Origin: Petrachloros mirabilis ULC683
Lineage (GTDB): Bacteria > Cyanobacteriota > Cyanobacteriia > Thermosynechococcales > Thermosynechococcaceae
Direction: 5' to 3'
Length of the DNA: 64,000 bases
Assembly (NCBI RefSeq): GCF_009939295.1
Contig: NZ_WVIC01000008.1
Location: forward strand, 47,680 to 111,679
The position numbers were made by a program, and so were the translations under genes. Under the pieces are notes generated by a model. That model was given only the letters and a program-made list of their open reading frames with translations. It did not search any database and was not told where the DNA came from. Shown one piece after another: positions 35,911 through 45,123 of the stretch. Within the stretch, counting starts at the first letter, position 1. The number at the start of each line of letters is the position of its first letter.

Positions 35911-36543
35911 TCAAGAATGGACATGTCCATCGGGTTGTAGCAAGTGAACGAGAATGCGTAGCAGGTCTTCTAGGTCAGCAGGGACACGGTACAAACTTAG
36001 ATCTTGAGTGACCTGCCGATCACTGCGATCAAACTGACCCAATTGCCAGATATTACCGGTCGAAATTGCACCATAGAGAATGGGTTGGTCGGACTCGATC
36101 CACTGGTCGAGGGCAATCAACTCGATCGCCAGTTGTAAAAAGCCGCGTTCTAAATCCTCATTTTTGGCTTCAACGACCAGAAAAGTTTGATGGTTTTGCA
36201 GTAGATAGTCCAAGGAGCCTTTGAGTTGATTGCTCACCGAGACGGGATATTCCACATTGAGGGTGGCCTGGGTGTAGTGCAGCACATCCGTCAAAACGGG
36301 AGCGATCAGGAACTCTCGGCGAGCCATTTCGCTGCTGAGACTGAGGCGAGGCAGACTTTCGGTAATGCGATTTTTGAGGTCGGCGAGGCGATCAAGGCCG
36401 CCACCATAATGCCCTAAGTTCAGGGTTTGGCGCTGAAGGGTGACGCCAAAGTAAGCCAGGATGTCTTGGGGGGCAAAGTTGAGCTTGAAGTAGTCCGCAA
36501 AGGTGTAGGACTGATCGGGCTGGATAATGGCGGCTCTAAGCAT
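35911..36543 (-). CDS. PD-(D/E)XK nuclease-like protein
   Basis: A 210-residue protein. The segment GSLDYLLQN...FLVVEAKNEDLERGFLQL contains Asp and E-x-K in the PD-(D/E)XK order, as in type I restriction R-subunit-like and Uma2-like nucleases. The N-terminal part (SYTFADYFKLNFAPQDILAY) is typical of a cyanobacterial family with no assigned function. No methylase or helicase is nearby, so a restriction role is not supported. It starts with the ATG at 36541-36543. Confidence 0.65.
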   Translation of the reverse strand: MLRAAIIQPDQSYTFADYFKLNFAPQDILAYFGVTLQRQTLNLGHYGGGLDRLADLKNRITESLPRLSLSSEMARREFLIAPVLTDVLHYTQATLNVEYPVSVSNQLKGSLDYLLQNHQTFLVVEAKNEDLERGFLQLAIELIALDQWIESDQPILYGAISTGNIWQLGQFDRSDRQVTQDLSLYRVPADLEDLLRILVHLLQPDGHVHS

Positions 36544-36604
36544 GGTGGGGGTTTCCTGGTCTGGGTTTAATCAGCGTCGTGATCGGTTTTTGTATTGATC
36601 TCAG

Positions 36605-36756
36605 TGTGAGTTCGACAGCTCTCGTCTGCCCTCACCCCAACCCCTCTCCCAACATTGGGAGAGGGGCTAAAACCTTGAATTTGTGCTCTGTTCCCCCTCT
36701 CCCAATGTTGGGAGAGGGGGCTAGGGGGTGAGGGCGGATAAGTCGTCGAACTCACG
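36605..36756. mobile_element. Family C MITE-like element copy C1 with 10-bp direct repeats
   Basis: A 152-bp non-coding element. Left end TGTGAGTTCGACAGCTC; right end GTCGAACTCACG. Flanking direct repeats TTGATCTCAG occur on the left (36595-36604) and on the right (36757-36766). Internal inverted repeats are CCTCTCCCAACATTGGGAGAGG and CCCTCTCCCAATG with CATTGGGAGAGGG. A family C end also lies at 47062, and a diverged copy at 63897. Confidence 0.75.
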
Positions 36757-36807
36757 TTGATCTCAGCCTGACCATGGGGCTACTGGGCGCATTCAAGTCA
36801 GCAGATA

Positions 36808-36867
36808 TGCTCTGAAGCTCGACCTTACATAGGATCTTACATAGGATCTCGGCTGGGCTTCAGAGCA
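36808..36867 (-). terminator. Long-looped stem after ndhD with doubled 12-mer
   Basis: TGCTCTGAAGC (36808-36818) pairs with GCTTCAGAGCA (36857-36867), a perfect 11-bp stem, 22 bp downstream of the ndhD stop (36890). The 38-base loop contains a doubled CTTACATAGGAT (36824-36847). It could protect or terminate the ndhD mRNA; no T-run is visible. Confidence 0.4.
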
Positions 36868-36889
36868 TGAGGTTCACACTTGGTGCGTT

Positions 36890-38488
36890 TTACAGTTGGG
36901 GAGCCTGATAAAAGTGAGTTGTCATGCCTGCCGGTGAGCTGCCCATTGGGACGGGTGCCTGGGCTAGAGACGGCACAGCTCCTCGCATTCGCAGCGTTAA
37001 CTGGGCAGTTTTGGCATCGTAAATTTGGGTAATAATTTTGGGATATAGCCCAATGCCAATAATCGGAACCAGCAGACAGGCAATGATAAAGACCTCTCGG
37101 GGTTCAGCATCAATGAGGGCTTCATGGGAGGTCAAGTCTTTATTTTCGGCACCGTAGAAAATCTCACGCAGCATTGAAAGCAGGTAGATCGGGGTGAGAA
37201 TCACGCCAACTGCGGCCAAGAAGACTACGATAATCCGAAAGGCTAAACTATAGGCATCACTGGTGGCAAAGCCCACGAAGACCATCAACTCTGCCACAAA
37301 GCCACTCATACCGGGCAAAGCCAGAGAAGCCATAGAGCAGGCCGTGAACATGGCAAAGATTTTGGGCATCTTTTGACCCACCCCGCCCATTTCTTCCAAG
37401 ATTAGAGTGTGGGTGCGATCGTAGGTAGCCCCAACCAAGAAAAAGAGACTGGCCCCAATCAGTCCATGGGAGACCATTTGCAGCACCGCCCCGCTCAGCC
37501 CTAGGTCGGTAAAAGAGGCAATCCCGATCAGTACAAAGCCCATGTGGGAAATAGAAGAGTAGGCAATCTTGCGCTTAAGGTTGCGCTGGGCAAAAGAGGT
37601 CAGTGCGGCATAAATGATATTAACAACCCCTAAAATCACCAAGGCTGGGGCAAACAGGGCGTGAGCTTGGGGCAGCATTTCGGCATTCATCCGAATCAGG
37701 GCATACCCTCCCATTTTGAGCAGAATGCCTGCCAAGAGCATATGTACGGGAGCCGTCGCTTCACCGTGGGCATCTGGTAGCCAGGTATGCAGGGGGACTA
37801 TGGGTAGTTTGACGGCATAGGCAATCAGTAGACCCCCGTAGACCAGTAACTCAAAAGATAGGGAGAACTCTTTTAAGCCCAGTGCCCGCATGTCAAAGGT
37901 GATGGTATCGCCGTAGAAAGCCATCGCCAGAGCGGCCACCAAAATAAAGAGAGAACTGCCAGCCGTATAGAGAATAAACTTGGTGGCTGCATACTGGCGC
38001 TTATAGCCTCCCCAAATGGCCAGCAGTAAGTAAACAGGCAGTAATTCTAACTCCCAGACCAAAAAGAAGACCAGCATGTCCTGAACCGCAAAGACGGCGA
38101 TTTGGCCGCCGTACATGGCCAGAACTAAAAAATAAAACAGCCTGGGCTTGAGGGTCACGGGCCAAGCAGCCAAGATGGCCAGGGTGGTGACAAACCCAGT
38201 TAATAAGATCAATGGCATGGAGAGGCCATCGGCACCCAAAGACCACTGCAAGCCCAGTTGTGGAATCCAGTTGTAAACTTCTACCAACTGAAGCTCGGAA
38301 CTAGACAGATCATACTGAGTGGAAAATGTATACACAATCAGGGCAAAATCAATTAGCCCAATGACCAGGGAATACCATCGAATGGGCCGCCCCTGACCCT
38401 TCGGATCAGGAATAAGTGGAATGGCGGCGGCAGCGACTAACGGAAATAAGATAATTGTCGTTAGCCATGGAAAGGTGGCTAGATCCAT
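36890..38488 (-). CDS. ndhD: NDH-1 subunit NdhD (NAD(P)H-quinone oxidoreductase chain 4)
   Basis: A 532-residue, about 14-span membrane protein of the proton-pumping NDH-1 complex. Typical segments are [24 protein letters not shown] ([15 protein letters not shown]), [17 protein letters not shown] (with essential Glu), and [19 protein letters not shown]-1 carries respiratory and cyclic electron flow and, with other subunits, CO2 uptake; NdhD1 with NdhF1 is the respiratory/cyclic pair. The gene follows ndhF by 58 bp on the same strand. Start: ATG at 38486-38488. Confidence 0.95.
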   Translation of the reverse strand: MDLATFPWLTTIILFPLVAAAAIPLIPDPKGQGRPIRWYSLVIGLIDFALIVYTFSTQYDLSSSELQLVEVYNWIPQLGLQWSLGADGLSMPLILLTGFVTTLAILAAWPVTLKPRLFYFLVLAMYGGQIAVFAVQDMLVFFLVWELELLPVYLLLAIWGGYKRQYAATKFILYTAGSSLFILVAALAMAFYGDTITFDMRALGLKEFSLSFELLVYGGLLIAYAVKLPIVPLHTWLPDAHGEATAPVHMLLAGILLKMGGYALIRMNAEMLPQAHALFAPALVILGVVNIIYAALTSFAQRNLKRKIAYSSISHMGFVLIGIASFTDLGLSGAVLQMVSHGLIGASLFFLVGATYDRTHTLILEEMGGVGQKMPKIFAMFTACSMASLALPGMSGFVAELMVFVGFATSDAYSLAFRIIVVFLAAVGVILTPIYLLSMLREIFYGAENKDLTSHEALIDAEPREVFIIACLLVPIIGIGLYPKIITQIYDAKTAQLTLRMRGAVPSLAQAPVPMGSSPAGMTTHFYQAPQL

Positions 38489-38546
38489 AAATCCGAAACC
38501 TTCTTAACTGGACGTCAGGATGTTCATGCTGAATGTGGGGTCTTGA

Positions 38547-40601
38547 CTAGGCCGCAACGATGACAAATCCCAAAACTGCAAGGAAAATAATCAAGGCGTA
38601 AAACTGGGCGCGGCCATTTTCAAAATATTTCAGACCCTCGCCTGTCACGACAGCTAAAAAGCCGGTGAGATTGACCGCACCATCGACGACGTTATAGTCC
38701 ACCTCTAGCACCTGTCTGGCTAGACGACGGCAGCCTTGGACAAAGACAGTGTCATAAATATCGTCAAAGTACCACTTGTTTAGAGACAGTTGATACAAGG
38801 GCTGGAGGCGAACTGCGATCGCAGCCGCATCAACTTTTCGGCTCAGGTACATCAATGAAGCCAGAGTGATGCCAATGAGCGCAATGCCAACAGAATTCCC
38901 CGCCATAATGGCAAACTCAGTCCAGTCAAACTCAGATGCCACCTCCATTACCTCAGGGTGTAACTCACCCGGCGGATAGATAAAGCCTTCAAAGTAATTG
39001 TTAAAGGGAGTCCCCAGCAGTCCAATCAGCACTGAAGGCACCGCCAAAACCAGCAAGGGCAACGTCATCGTCACTGGCGATTCATGGGGAGAATCACTGT
39101 GATAGCCATGGGCTTCAGCTCCATGCCCCAGCTCTTTTGGATCCATCGCCCCCGGCCCAAAGGCACCCACCACCTTGCCATCTTTCTCGCCCAACAGTTG
39201 GACTTGAATCTCCTTCTGATTGCCTCGGAATGCCCCCTCAAAAGTCGAGAAATACATCCGAAACATATAGAAGGCCGTCATCCCGGCAGTCAGCCAACCT
39301 ACCCCCCACAGGGCTGGATTTGCCCCAAAGGCAGAGCCTAGAATTTCATCCTTCGACCAAAAGCCAGCAAAGGGAGGAATACCAGAAATGGCTAAGCAGC
39401 CCACCAAGAACGTGACCGATGTAACTGGCATATACTTACGCAGTCCACCCATCAAGCGCATATCTTGTGCCAGGGCTGGATCGTGGCCGACCACTGCTTC
39501 CATGCCATGAATTACCGAACCCGATCCCAAGAACAGCATCGCCTTGAAATAGGCATGGGTCATCAGGTGAAACAATCCCGCAGAATAGGCTCCCACGCCC
39601 ATAGCCATAACCATATAGCCCAACTGAGAAATCGTCGAGTAAGCCAAGCCCTTTTTAATATCATTTTGGGTAATGGCAATCGTTGCCCCCAAAAATGCTG
39701 TAAATGCCCCCGTCCAGGCAATAATATTCATCACCACAGGGAGTCCCGCAAACACTGGGAACATGCGCGCAATTAAGAAAACCCCTGCGGCCACCATTGT
39801 CGCAGCGTGAATCAGGGCAGAGATGGGTGTAGGTCCCTCCATGGCATCGGGAAGCCACACATGTAGGGGGAACTGAGCCGACTTCGCCACCGGCCCCAGA
39901 AACACCAGCACCCCCAGGAGCACTGCCACCCCCATACTGAGAGCCCCCGACGCCACCAAGTCTTGCAGACGCTCACCGATGACCTCAAAGTCAAAACTGC
40001 CGGTAGCCCAGAACAGTCCCAAAATTCCCAAGAGCAGGCCAAAATCACCCACACGGTTGGTTACAAATGCCTTTTGGGCTGCTTCAGCTGCCGCTTTGCG
40101 ATCAAACCAGAAGCCCACGAGCAGGTAGGAACACATCCCCACCAGCTCCCAAAAAACATAGATCTGTACCAAATTGGGGCTAACCACCAGCCCCAGCATA
40201 GATGAACTGAATAAACTTAAATAAGCATAAAATCGAACGTAACCTGGGTCATGAGCCATATACCCATCGGTGTAGATCATGACCAGAAAGGCCACTGTCG
40301 TCACCACCGCCAGCATTAACGCCGTGAGATGATCGATGGTGTAGCCCATCGTGAGGTGGAAACTTCCTGCTGACGCCCATTCAATGGTCTTGAGGTAGGG
40401 GGCGTGGCCATGGATTTGGCTCCACAAAATGGCAAAGGAGAGCACCATGGCCGCTCCCAGCAAGCTGACAATGAGTACCGCATTTGCCTGACGCAGCTTG
40501 TTTGTGCCTTGGTTAAAAGAAATCAGCCCTAACCCCACCAGCATGGCACCCACAAGGGGTAGTACTGGAATGAGCCAGGCGTACTGATATAGCAGTTCCA
40601 T
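38547..40601 (-). CDS. ndhF: NDH-1 subunit NdhF (NAD(P)H-quinone oxidoreductase chain 5)
   Basis: A 684-residue, multi-span NDH-1 subunit. Features: MELLYQYAWLIPVLPLVGAM at the N-terminus, WASAGSFHLTMGYTIDHLTA, YVFWELVGMCSYLLVGFWFD (key Glu) and LHVWLPDAMEGPTPISALIH. NdhF contains the lateral helix and C-terminal span that ties proton channels together. It is upstream of and likely co-transcribed with ndhD. The pairing of a 684-residue NdhF with NdhD suggests the F1/D1 set rather than the CO2-uptake F3/D3 or F4/D4 forms. Confidence 0.95.
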   Translation of the reverse strand: MELLYQYAWLIPVLPLVGAMLVGLGLISFNQGTNKLRQANAVLIVSLLGAAMVLSFAILWSQIHGHAPYLKTIEWASAGSFHLTMGYTIDHLTALMLAVVTTVAFLVMIYTDGYMAHDPGYVRFYAYLSLFSSSMLGLVVSPNLVQIYVFWELVGMCSYLLVGFWFDRKAAAEAAQKAFVTNRVGDFGLLLGILGLFWATGSFDFEVIGERLQDLVASGALSMGVAVLLGVLVFLGPVAKSAQFPLHVWLPDAMEGPTPISALIHAATMVAAGVFLIARMFPVFAGLPVVMNIIAWTGAFTAFLGATIAITQNDIKKGLAYSTISQLGYMVMAMGVGAYSAGLFHLMTHAYFKAMLFLGSGSVIHGMEAVVGHDPALAQDMRLMGGLRKYMPVTSVTFLVGCLAISGIPPFAGFWSKDEILGSAFGANPALWGVGWLTAGMTAFYMFRMYFSTFEGAFRGNQKEIQVQLLGEKDGKVVGAFGPGAMDPKELGHGAEAHGYHSDSPHESPVTMTLPLLVLAVPSVLIGLLGTPFNNYFEGFIYPPGELHPEVMEVASEFDWTEFAIMAGNSVGIALIGITLASLMYLSRKVDAAAIAVRLQPLYQLSLNKWYFDDIYDTVFVQGCRRLARQVLEVDYNVVDGAVNLTGFLAVVTGEGLKYFENGRAQFYALIIFLAVLGFVIVAA

Positions 40602-41084
40602 TGCTGACGCTTCCTCTGTTAATTCGCTCTTAATCCGCTCTGAAGCAGCAAAACAGTCTACATTGTGACATACCCAATCCCCTGGTTTTGCAACTCAACC
40701 TGCCAATGGGATGCCACAACCCTGACAGCTAGCCCGAAGCAGGGTGAAAGGTTACGGCAAATCAAGGCTCAGAGGCTGTCTTTAAAGTCTTCCCATGCTC
40801 TACATTTGCCCCCCAACCCCCCGGGGGCTTTGATCACGCTTAAGTTCCCCAGAATGGGGAATTTAGGGGGCGGGTGCCAGGCGTTAGCAACTTTTCAAAC
40901 CGCCTCTCATTGGCAGGCAAGACCCACAGGGTTCTGTCCATTTTCTGGACAATGAAGTTTTTGCAGGCGTTTTGGCTGCATTCTCTGATGCAGTCGAAAC
41001 GCTTTGCTCAGCTAGGGACTGAGAGCCGAAATCGGTGTACATCCTAGGGGCAGACTGGTGAGCAACGCTCTCACCCCTCAGCCT
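40602..41084. other. 483-bp intergenic region upstream of ndhF
   Basis: Contains family D copy D1 (40771-40907). Two small hairpins follow (GTCCA/TGGAC at 40936-40950 and CTGCAT/ATGCAG at 40976-40993), a possible short structured RNA, but no gene could be supported. The ndhF promoter presumably lies at 40602-40770. Confidence 0.45.
40771..40907. repeat. Family D repeat copy D1
   Basis: A 137-bp element: left AGAGGCTGTCTTTAAAG, right CTTTTCAAACCGCCTCT (imperfect inverted ends). Contains CCCCCCGGGGGCTTTGAT and TTCCCCAGAATGGGGAA. A closely similar copy is at 50388-50520 in the same orientation. Confidence 0.6.
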
Positions 41085-41450
41085 TTACAAAAGGGCAGGA
41101 ATCCCTCGGTTCAGTTCACATTGAGGAATTTCAGTTACCAACTGCTCAAGGCTGTATCGAAGGTCATCACGGGTATTGAAGTGATCTAGGCGCTTGATAA
41201 GGTGGCCTTGGTGAAACAATAGCAGTGTGGGTAAATTGGTCAATCGGTACCGATTTGAAAGCCTCAAGTTTTCATCAGCATTAACCCGCACCAACTTGAT
41301 GGGCAAATCCGAGTCAAGTTTCACCTGAGTCAAAATGGGATCAACAAGACGGCAAAGGCCGCACCAAGGAGCCCAAAAGCTGACAACAACTGGAACGTCA
41401 GCCTCTAGAACTTCTGTTGTAAACGTGCGTTCACAAGCGGATGGTAGCAT
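41085..41450 (-). CDS. Thioredoxin-domain protein with CGLC active site
   Basis: A 121-residue thioredoxin-fold protein. The active site reads SFWAPWCGLCRLVDPIL, so the usual CGPC is CGLC. The cis-Pro segment is LTNLPTLLLF. It may reduce a specific disulfide target, or serve as a variant thioredoxin in cyanobacterial redox control. No signal peptide. It is followed on the same strand, after 54 bp, by the Z-ISO/NnrU gene upstream. The Pro-to-Leu change is expected to alter redox potential; effect here unknown. Confidence 0.85.
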   Translation of the reverse strand: MLPSACERTFTTEVLEADVPVVVSFWAPWCGLCRLVDPILTQVKLDSDLPIKLVRVNADENLRLSNRYRLTNLPTLLLFHQGHLIKRLDHFNTRDDLRYSLEQLVTEIPQCELNRGIPALL

Positions 41451-41504
41451 TCTGGATGACCTAGATTATTTTTCTAAATGGTATATATAAGCTTTTTGCT
41501 TATG

Positions 41505-42275
41505 CTACCAGTGAATGCTCCCCGCTGCACGGATCATTTCCGGATGTCCCCACCAAAATAACAGCACAAAAACCGTAACTCCCACATAGGCTGGGCGCAG
41601 GAACTCCTTCAGGTTAAGAGACTGCCGACCCTGGACGATGGCTAAAAACGGGATCACGGAGGTTCGCTGTTGCAGCTCTGTAAAGGCTAAGCCATAGCGC
41701 TTACTTAGGCGTCGATCCCCATGCCAAACCGCAAACAGGTGATATCCGACTAACCCCAGTGAGGTGGCCAGGGTAAATGTAGTACCAATCCAAAGTGTGT
41801 GCGCCAGGCACCAGATCACTTGTCCAACCATTTGGGGGTGTCGGGTGATGCGGATGATGCCTGTTTCGTAGAGATGGACTTGGGGTTTGGTAATGGCAGC
41901 CACTTCTAGCAAGTTAAATGTTGCAGGGTAGAGAAACAAAAAAGAAATCGCTGAGCAGATCCAAACACAGGCTTGAACCCCTGGCATATTTTGGACTTGC
42001 CAAAGCTGAACGCCGTCGTAACGATGATTGAGAAAATAGACAATTAAAACCAGCGCCAAACTGAGGCTCACCAGTGCAAATGCAATGCGGTACAGACGGG
42101 CTCCAACCTGCTTTTCAGCCCAGAGTCGCAAAGCGGCTAGCCCACTGTGCGCCGTTGCAAAGACCAGAATCAGCCCCAGCATGATCAAAGGAGAGGGAGC
42201 AAACCAGGTATGGGTTGGCCAGACAGCAGTCCACGGAGAAACGGCCAATAGGGGGGTTAGGCAAAGCGTAAACAT
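41505..42275 (-). CDS. NnrU family membrane protein, Z-ISO-like (15-cis-zeta-carotene isomerase)
   Basis: A 256-residue, 6-7-span membrane protein of the NnrU family. In plants and cyanobacteria the homologue Z-ISO isomerises the 15-cis bond of zeta-carotene; the NnrU relatives elsewhere act in denitrification. Visible features: VFATAHSGLAALRLWAEKQV, IIRITRHPQMVGQVIWCLAH (His pair likely binding heme), and AVWHGDRRLSKRYG. As carotenoid synthesis is universal in cyanobacteria, Z-ISO is the better guess. The start overlaps the end of the YaaW gene by 19 bp. Confidence 0.8.
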   Translation of the reverse strand: MFTLCLTPLLAVSPWTAVWPTHTWFAPSPLIMLGLILVFATAHSGLAALRLWAEKQVGARLYRIAFALVSLSLALVLIVYFLNHRYDGVQLWQVQNMPGVQACVWICSAISFLFLYPATFNLLEVAAITKPQVHLYETGIIRITRHPQMVGQVIWCLAHTLWIGTTFTLATSLGLVGYHLFAVWHGDRRLSKRYGLAFTELQQRTSVIPFLAIVQGRQSLNLKEFLRPAYVGVTVFVLLFWWGHPEMIRAAGSIHW

Positions 42276-43069
42276 TCAGCGCGAGTTAAGCGAATTTGAG
42301 CCAGGGTAAAAATAATCGGAATAATTCGTCCATAGTTGCTGGCGATAGTTCGCCAGCCCAAGTCTGCCAAAAAGCCCATCCAGAGGGCTGACCCCAGCAG
42401 CACAAAGGCACTTCGAGCCATGCCAAAGCGAGCTGCATTGACGACCATTCCCTTCCTGGCTGTTGCTAAAAGCACCTGAGAAGAAAGATGGGATGCCTGA
42501 CGCGCCATTTGATAGGCGGCAAAATGCAGCGCAAATTGCTGGGCAATTTGACGTAAGACCCAGGGGCTAACGAGGGCACTCACCGCTAGGGCGCTTCCGC
42601 CTTCAAGGAGAAGCCGTAGGGAGTCGGGTTGGCAGTGGAGCGGCAGTGGAGCGGTATGAGATTTTTCCAAGGATTGCCGGACTTGCTCTATGATTTGCTC
42701 TTGTTCTGAGCGAGGCAACTGCTTCCAGGTTCGCTGCATCAGAGACAGAAAAATTTCAGCTTCTAGATCTGTGGTAGACAAACTGGGGGAGGGTCGGATT
42801 TTGAGATGCCGCGCCACCTGAAATAAAATTTGGCGATAGCTGAGAACTTCTGCTTGTCCTTTCAAAACCGTAAGGCCATCGGCAGCCAAAAACCGAAATC
42901 GCCGCTCTAGGGTATCGAGCCAGTCATGACGACTTAAGCTGAGCACTGCAGCGGGATCAGGACTATACAGGTAGTCGATTGGGTTGAATTTACGCTGAAA
43001 CAGGATTTCAGTGAGATCCTGAAGTTCGTCATCGGTGGCCAACTCCAGTGCCGACCTAAGCTCATCCAT
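42257..43069 (-). CDS. YaaW family protein
   Basis: A 270-residue protein matching the YaaW (UPF0174/DUF3944) family. The N-terminal motif DELRSALELATDDELQDLTE, then LFQRKFNPIDYLY, and a C-terminal section with membrane-like helices (LEGGSALAVSALVSPWVL, SAFVLLGSALWMGFLADLGW). Function not established. It overlaps the start of the Z-ISO-like gene, so co-translation is likely. Confidence 0.8.
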   Translation of the reverse strand: MDELRSALELATDDELQDLTEILFQRKFNPIDYLYSPDPAAVLSLSRHDWLDTLERRFRFLAADGLTVLKGQAEVLSYRQILFQVARHLKIRPSPSLSTTDLEAEIFLSLMQRTWKQLPRSEQEQIIEQVRQSLEKSHTAPLPLHCQPDSLRLLLEGGSALAVSALVSPWVLRQIAQQFALHFAAYQMARQASHLSSQVLLATARKGMVVNAARFGMARSAFVLLGSALWMGFLADLGWRTIASNYGRIIPIIFTLAQIRLTRAECLRFA

Positions 43070-43193
43070 GTCGATAGACCTATAGAACTGAAATTCTGTG
43101 ACAATACCCCTATCTTAACCATCTGCCAGGGTCAGGCTCTCTATTGAGGAGAGCTGATCTGCTGGAATAGGGCGATTAAACCCAACCCTTGGG

Positions 43194-44726
43194 TCAATTG
43201 TCGGCCAAAATTGTGTCAATGCCACTCTGACTCAGAAGTTGAATCATTTCGTCCGCTTTGGTGCGATCGCGAAAAGCTCCCACTTGCAACAAGGTTTGCC
43301 CCTGATAAGAGGCGCGAAACGCATCGGGCACTAGAGCTTTGACTTGAGCCTGCTGCTCTGGATTGGTGGCGTTGGCCAAAACCCGATACCGGGGCATTAT
43401 CAGAGGAGGAGGGGGGGCAACATCTGAGGTGGGTGTGGTGTTGAGGGCAATGATGCCGTTGCCGTTATAAACATCGGGTTCGTTATCAGCTCGCCCTAGG
43501 GGAATCTCGGCACTGGGAACTGGCAGTAAGTTGGGAGACAGGACAGGCAAGTTATGGGTGCTTGACCCACTCGTTCCGCTTGGTGCCGGGGGGGGCGGCG
43601 GCTGAGGTGACAGCGGGGCGGCGGCAGCAGGTTTAGGCTCTGGCACCGGTATGGTAATCGGTCGTGAAAAGGGCTGTGAAGGGGGCGTTGAAGAGGTTGG
43701 CGCTGAAGAGGTTGGTGCTGAAGAAGTGGGCGCTGTAGAAGTCGGCTGTGAAGGAGATACTTGTGAAGTGGGTGAAGGGGATCGACGAAGGGCTGGGCTG
43801 GGCGGCTGGGGGGCAGCGGCTCCAGGAATTTCGGGGACGGGAATCTCAAAGGCTCCTGAGGGCAGCGGGACGGGGGCTGCATTGGTGGAGGTTGGCGGAG
43901 AACTTTCCGGCGCTACAGCCTCTAGTTCGTCTGAGGCAGTCGGGGAATCTGCTTTGATTTCAGGGACTGGAATTTCAATCGCAGCGGCAGATGCAGTGGC
44001 GTCTACAGCGTCGTTGTCTGCTAGGGGAGACTCGTCTTCTCGCCCCAGATCACTGTTGAGGTCTGGCTCTGAAGTGGCGGCAATCGTTTCTGGGTTTGGG
44101 GCTGAAGCGGCGGCAATCGTTTCTGGATCTGGGGTCGAGGCGAGGGTTGCTGGTAGGGGATCGGCGGCTGGGGGGTAGGTGTCTCGGGTCAAATAAATAT
44201 GTCCCAGGGTTTTCCCTTGGTAGCTGCGTTTGGCAAACCGCCATTCAGAATTGAGTTCAATTTTGAGAAAGCCGCCGTGATCCTCACTCAGAGATTGGGT
44301 GCGACCAATTTCTAAAACTGGGGCGCTGCGATCGCGCACCGGGTTGCCCATCAAAGCCAGATGATCTCCCCGCCGTACCAGAGAAAATCGATAGGTAACC
44401 CCTAGATCTTCATCGCCAATGCGAATCGAGTACCCGTTGCTGTCGGTACTGCGGCCACAAATGCCAGAAAAGTCAAATTGCAACAGCAGGGGGTCAACCG
44501 CTCCCCCAGGTTGTTCTTCCCAGCAGGACTGTGTGGCTGAGATTTGCTCCAAGACCAGAAAGTTGTAGTGATTGCCTTGGGCTAAGGGCACGGCCACCGC
44601 AATAAACTGCTTCTGCTCAACTTCCTTGGCATCAAAGGTAAAGGCTTTTGCGACAGAACCAGGGGTAGACCACGCAGCCATGAAGCTAGCGATTGCCAGG
44701 ACGGGTAACCAAGGTTGAGACTTCAT
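43194..44726 (-). CDS. DUF3747 protein with SPOR-like C-terminal domain
   Basis: A 510-residue exported protein. A signal peptide (MKSQPWLPVLAIASFMAAWS) precedes a DUF3747 domain (about residues 28-195), with FDAKEVEQKQFIAVAVPLAQ and FDFSGICGRSTDSNGYSIRI. A long Pro/Ser/Thr/Glu-rich low-complexity region follows (about 200-440), including repeats of APTSS. The C-terminus (about 445-510) has the SPOR-like pattern TLLQVGAFRDRTKADEMIQL, which binds denuded peptidoglycan glycans. Likely a cell-wall-associated or septal protein; DUF3747 itself is uncharacterised. Confidence 0.8.
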   Translation of the reverse strand: MKSQPWLPVLAIASFMAAWSTPGSVAKAFTFDAKEVEQKQFIAVAVPLAQGNHYNFLVLEQISATQSCWEEQPGGAVDPLLLQFDFSGICGRSTDSNGYSIRIGDEDLGVTYRFSLVRRGDHLALMGNPVRDRSAPVLEIGRTQSLSEDHGGFLKIELNSEWRFAKRSYQGKTLGHIYLTRDTYPPAADPLPATLASTPDPETIAAASAPNPETIAATSEPDLNSDLGREDESPLADNDAVDATASAAAIEIPVPEIKADSPTASDELEAVAPESSPPTSTNAAPVPLPSGAFEIPVPEIPGAAAPQPPSPALRRSPSPTSQVSPSQPTSTAPTSSAPTSSAPTSSTPPSQPFSRPITIPVPEPKPAAAAPLSPQPPPPPAPSGTSGSSTHNLPVLSPNLLPVPSAEIPLGRADNEPDVYNGNGIIALNTTPTSDVAPPPPLIMPRYRVLANATNPEQQAQVKALVPDAFRASYQGQTLLQVGAFRDRTKADEMIQLLSQSGIDTILADN

Positions 44727-45123
44727 AGGGTGACCATCATCAAGAGGGAATCAAGGGCAAACACAGGAACTAGGGAGCGGCAGGGGGCAAGCCCAGGGAT
44801 AGGGTGTGCGCTGCTGTTGAGGGTGAATGAGTTGGTTTAAGAATTTACCTCAGTTTCTAGTCGATTGCGCAACGATATGCAAGTTTTTTATGTGTTTTTT
44901 TGTTGTGGGGTTAAGATACCCTGTTGGCATTAGCCCTTGAACAGTGCAGGGAAATTTCATCCTGTTACCCCCGAGTACGAGCCTGACTCTATCGGTTTTT
45001 ACCTTGAAGTCCCCTATATGCAAGGGATTCAGGCATGAGGTTTCAACCGAAGCAGTCTAACGGGTGTGCTTTACCAGACATCCCTGACCCCGAGAGACGC
45101 ACAGATGCCATCTGCCCACTAGG
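44727..45123. other. 397-bp intergenic region between DUF3747 and thiE
   Basis: No open frame. The centre has T-rich tracts (AAGTTTTTTATGTGTTTTTT) which could end a transcript from either side. The right part (44942-45123) is GC-richer with several short inverted repeats, but I could not match it to the TPP riboswitch consensus or another known class. Divergent promoters for the two flanking genes must lie here. Confidence 0.45.

Larger units (their letters stand above)
36544..36889. other. 346-bp intergenic region before ndhD (3' side)
   Basis: Contains a family C element with 10-bp direct repeats (36605-36756) and, near ndhD, an 11-bp stem with a long loop (36808-36867). Nothing else supported. 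Confidence 0.5.

Noticed and set aside
35911..36543. Restriction-modification system
   Set aside because: Only a nuclease-like protein is there; no methylase, specificity or helicase gene is adjacent.
43496..44244. Frames opposite and beside the DUF3747 gene
   Set aside because: They are shadows of its Pro/Ser/Glu low-complexity region.
44942..45123. TPP riboswitch before thiE
   Set aside because: The conserved CTGAGA and ACCTGA elements are not present.
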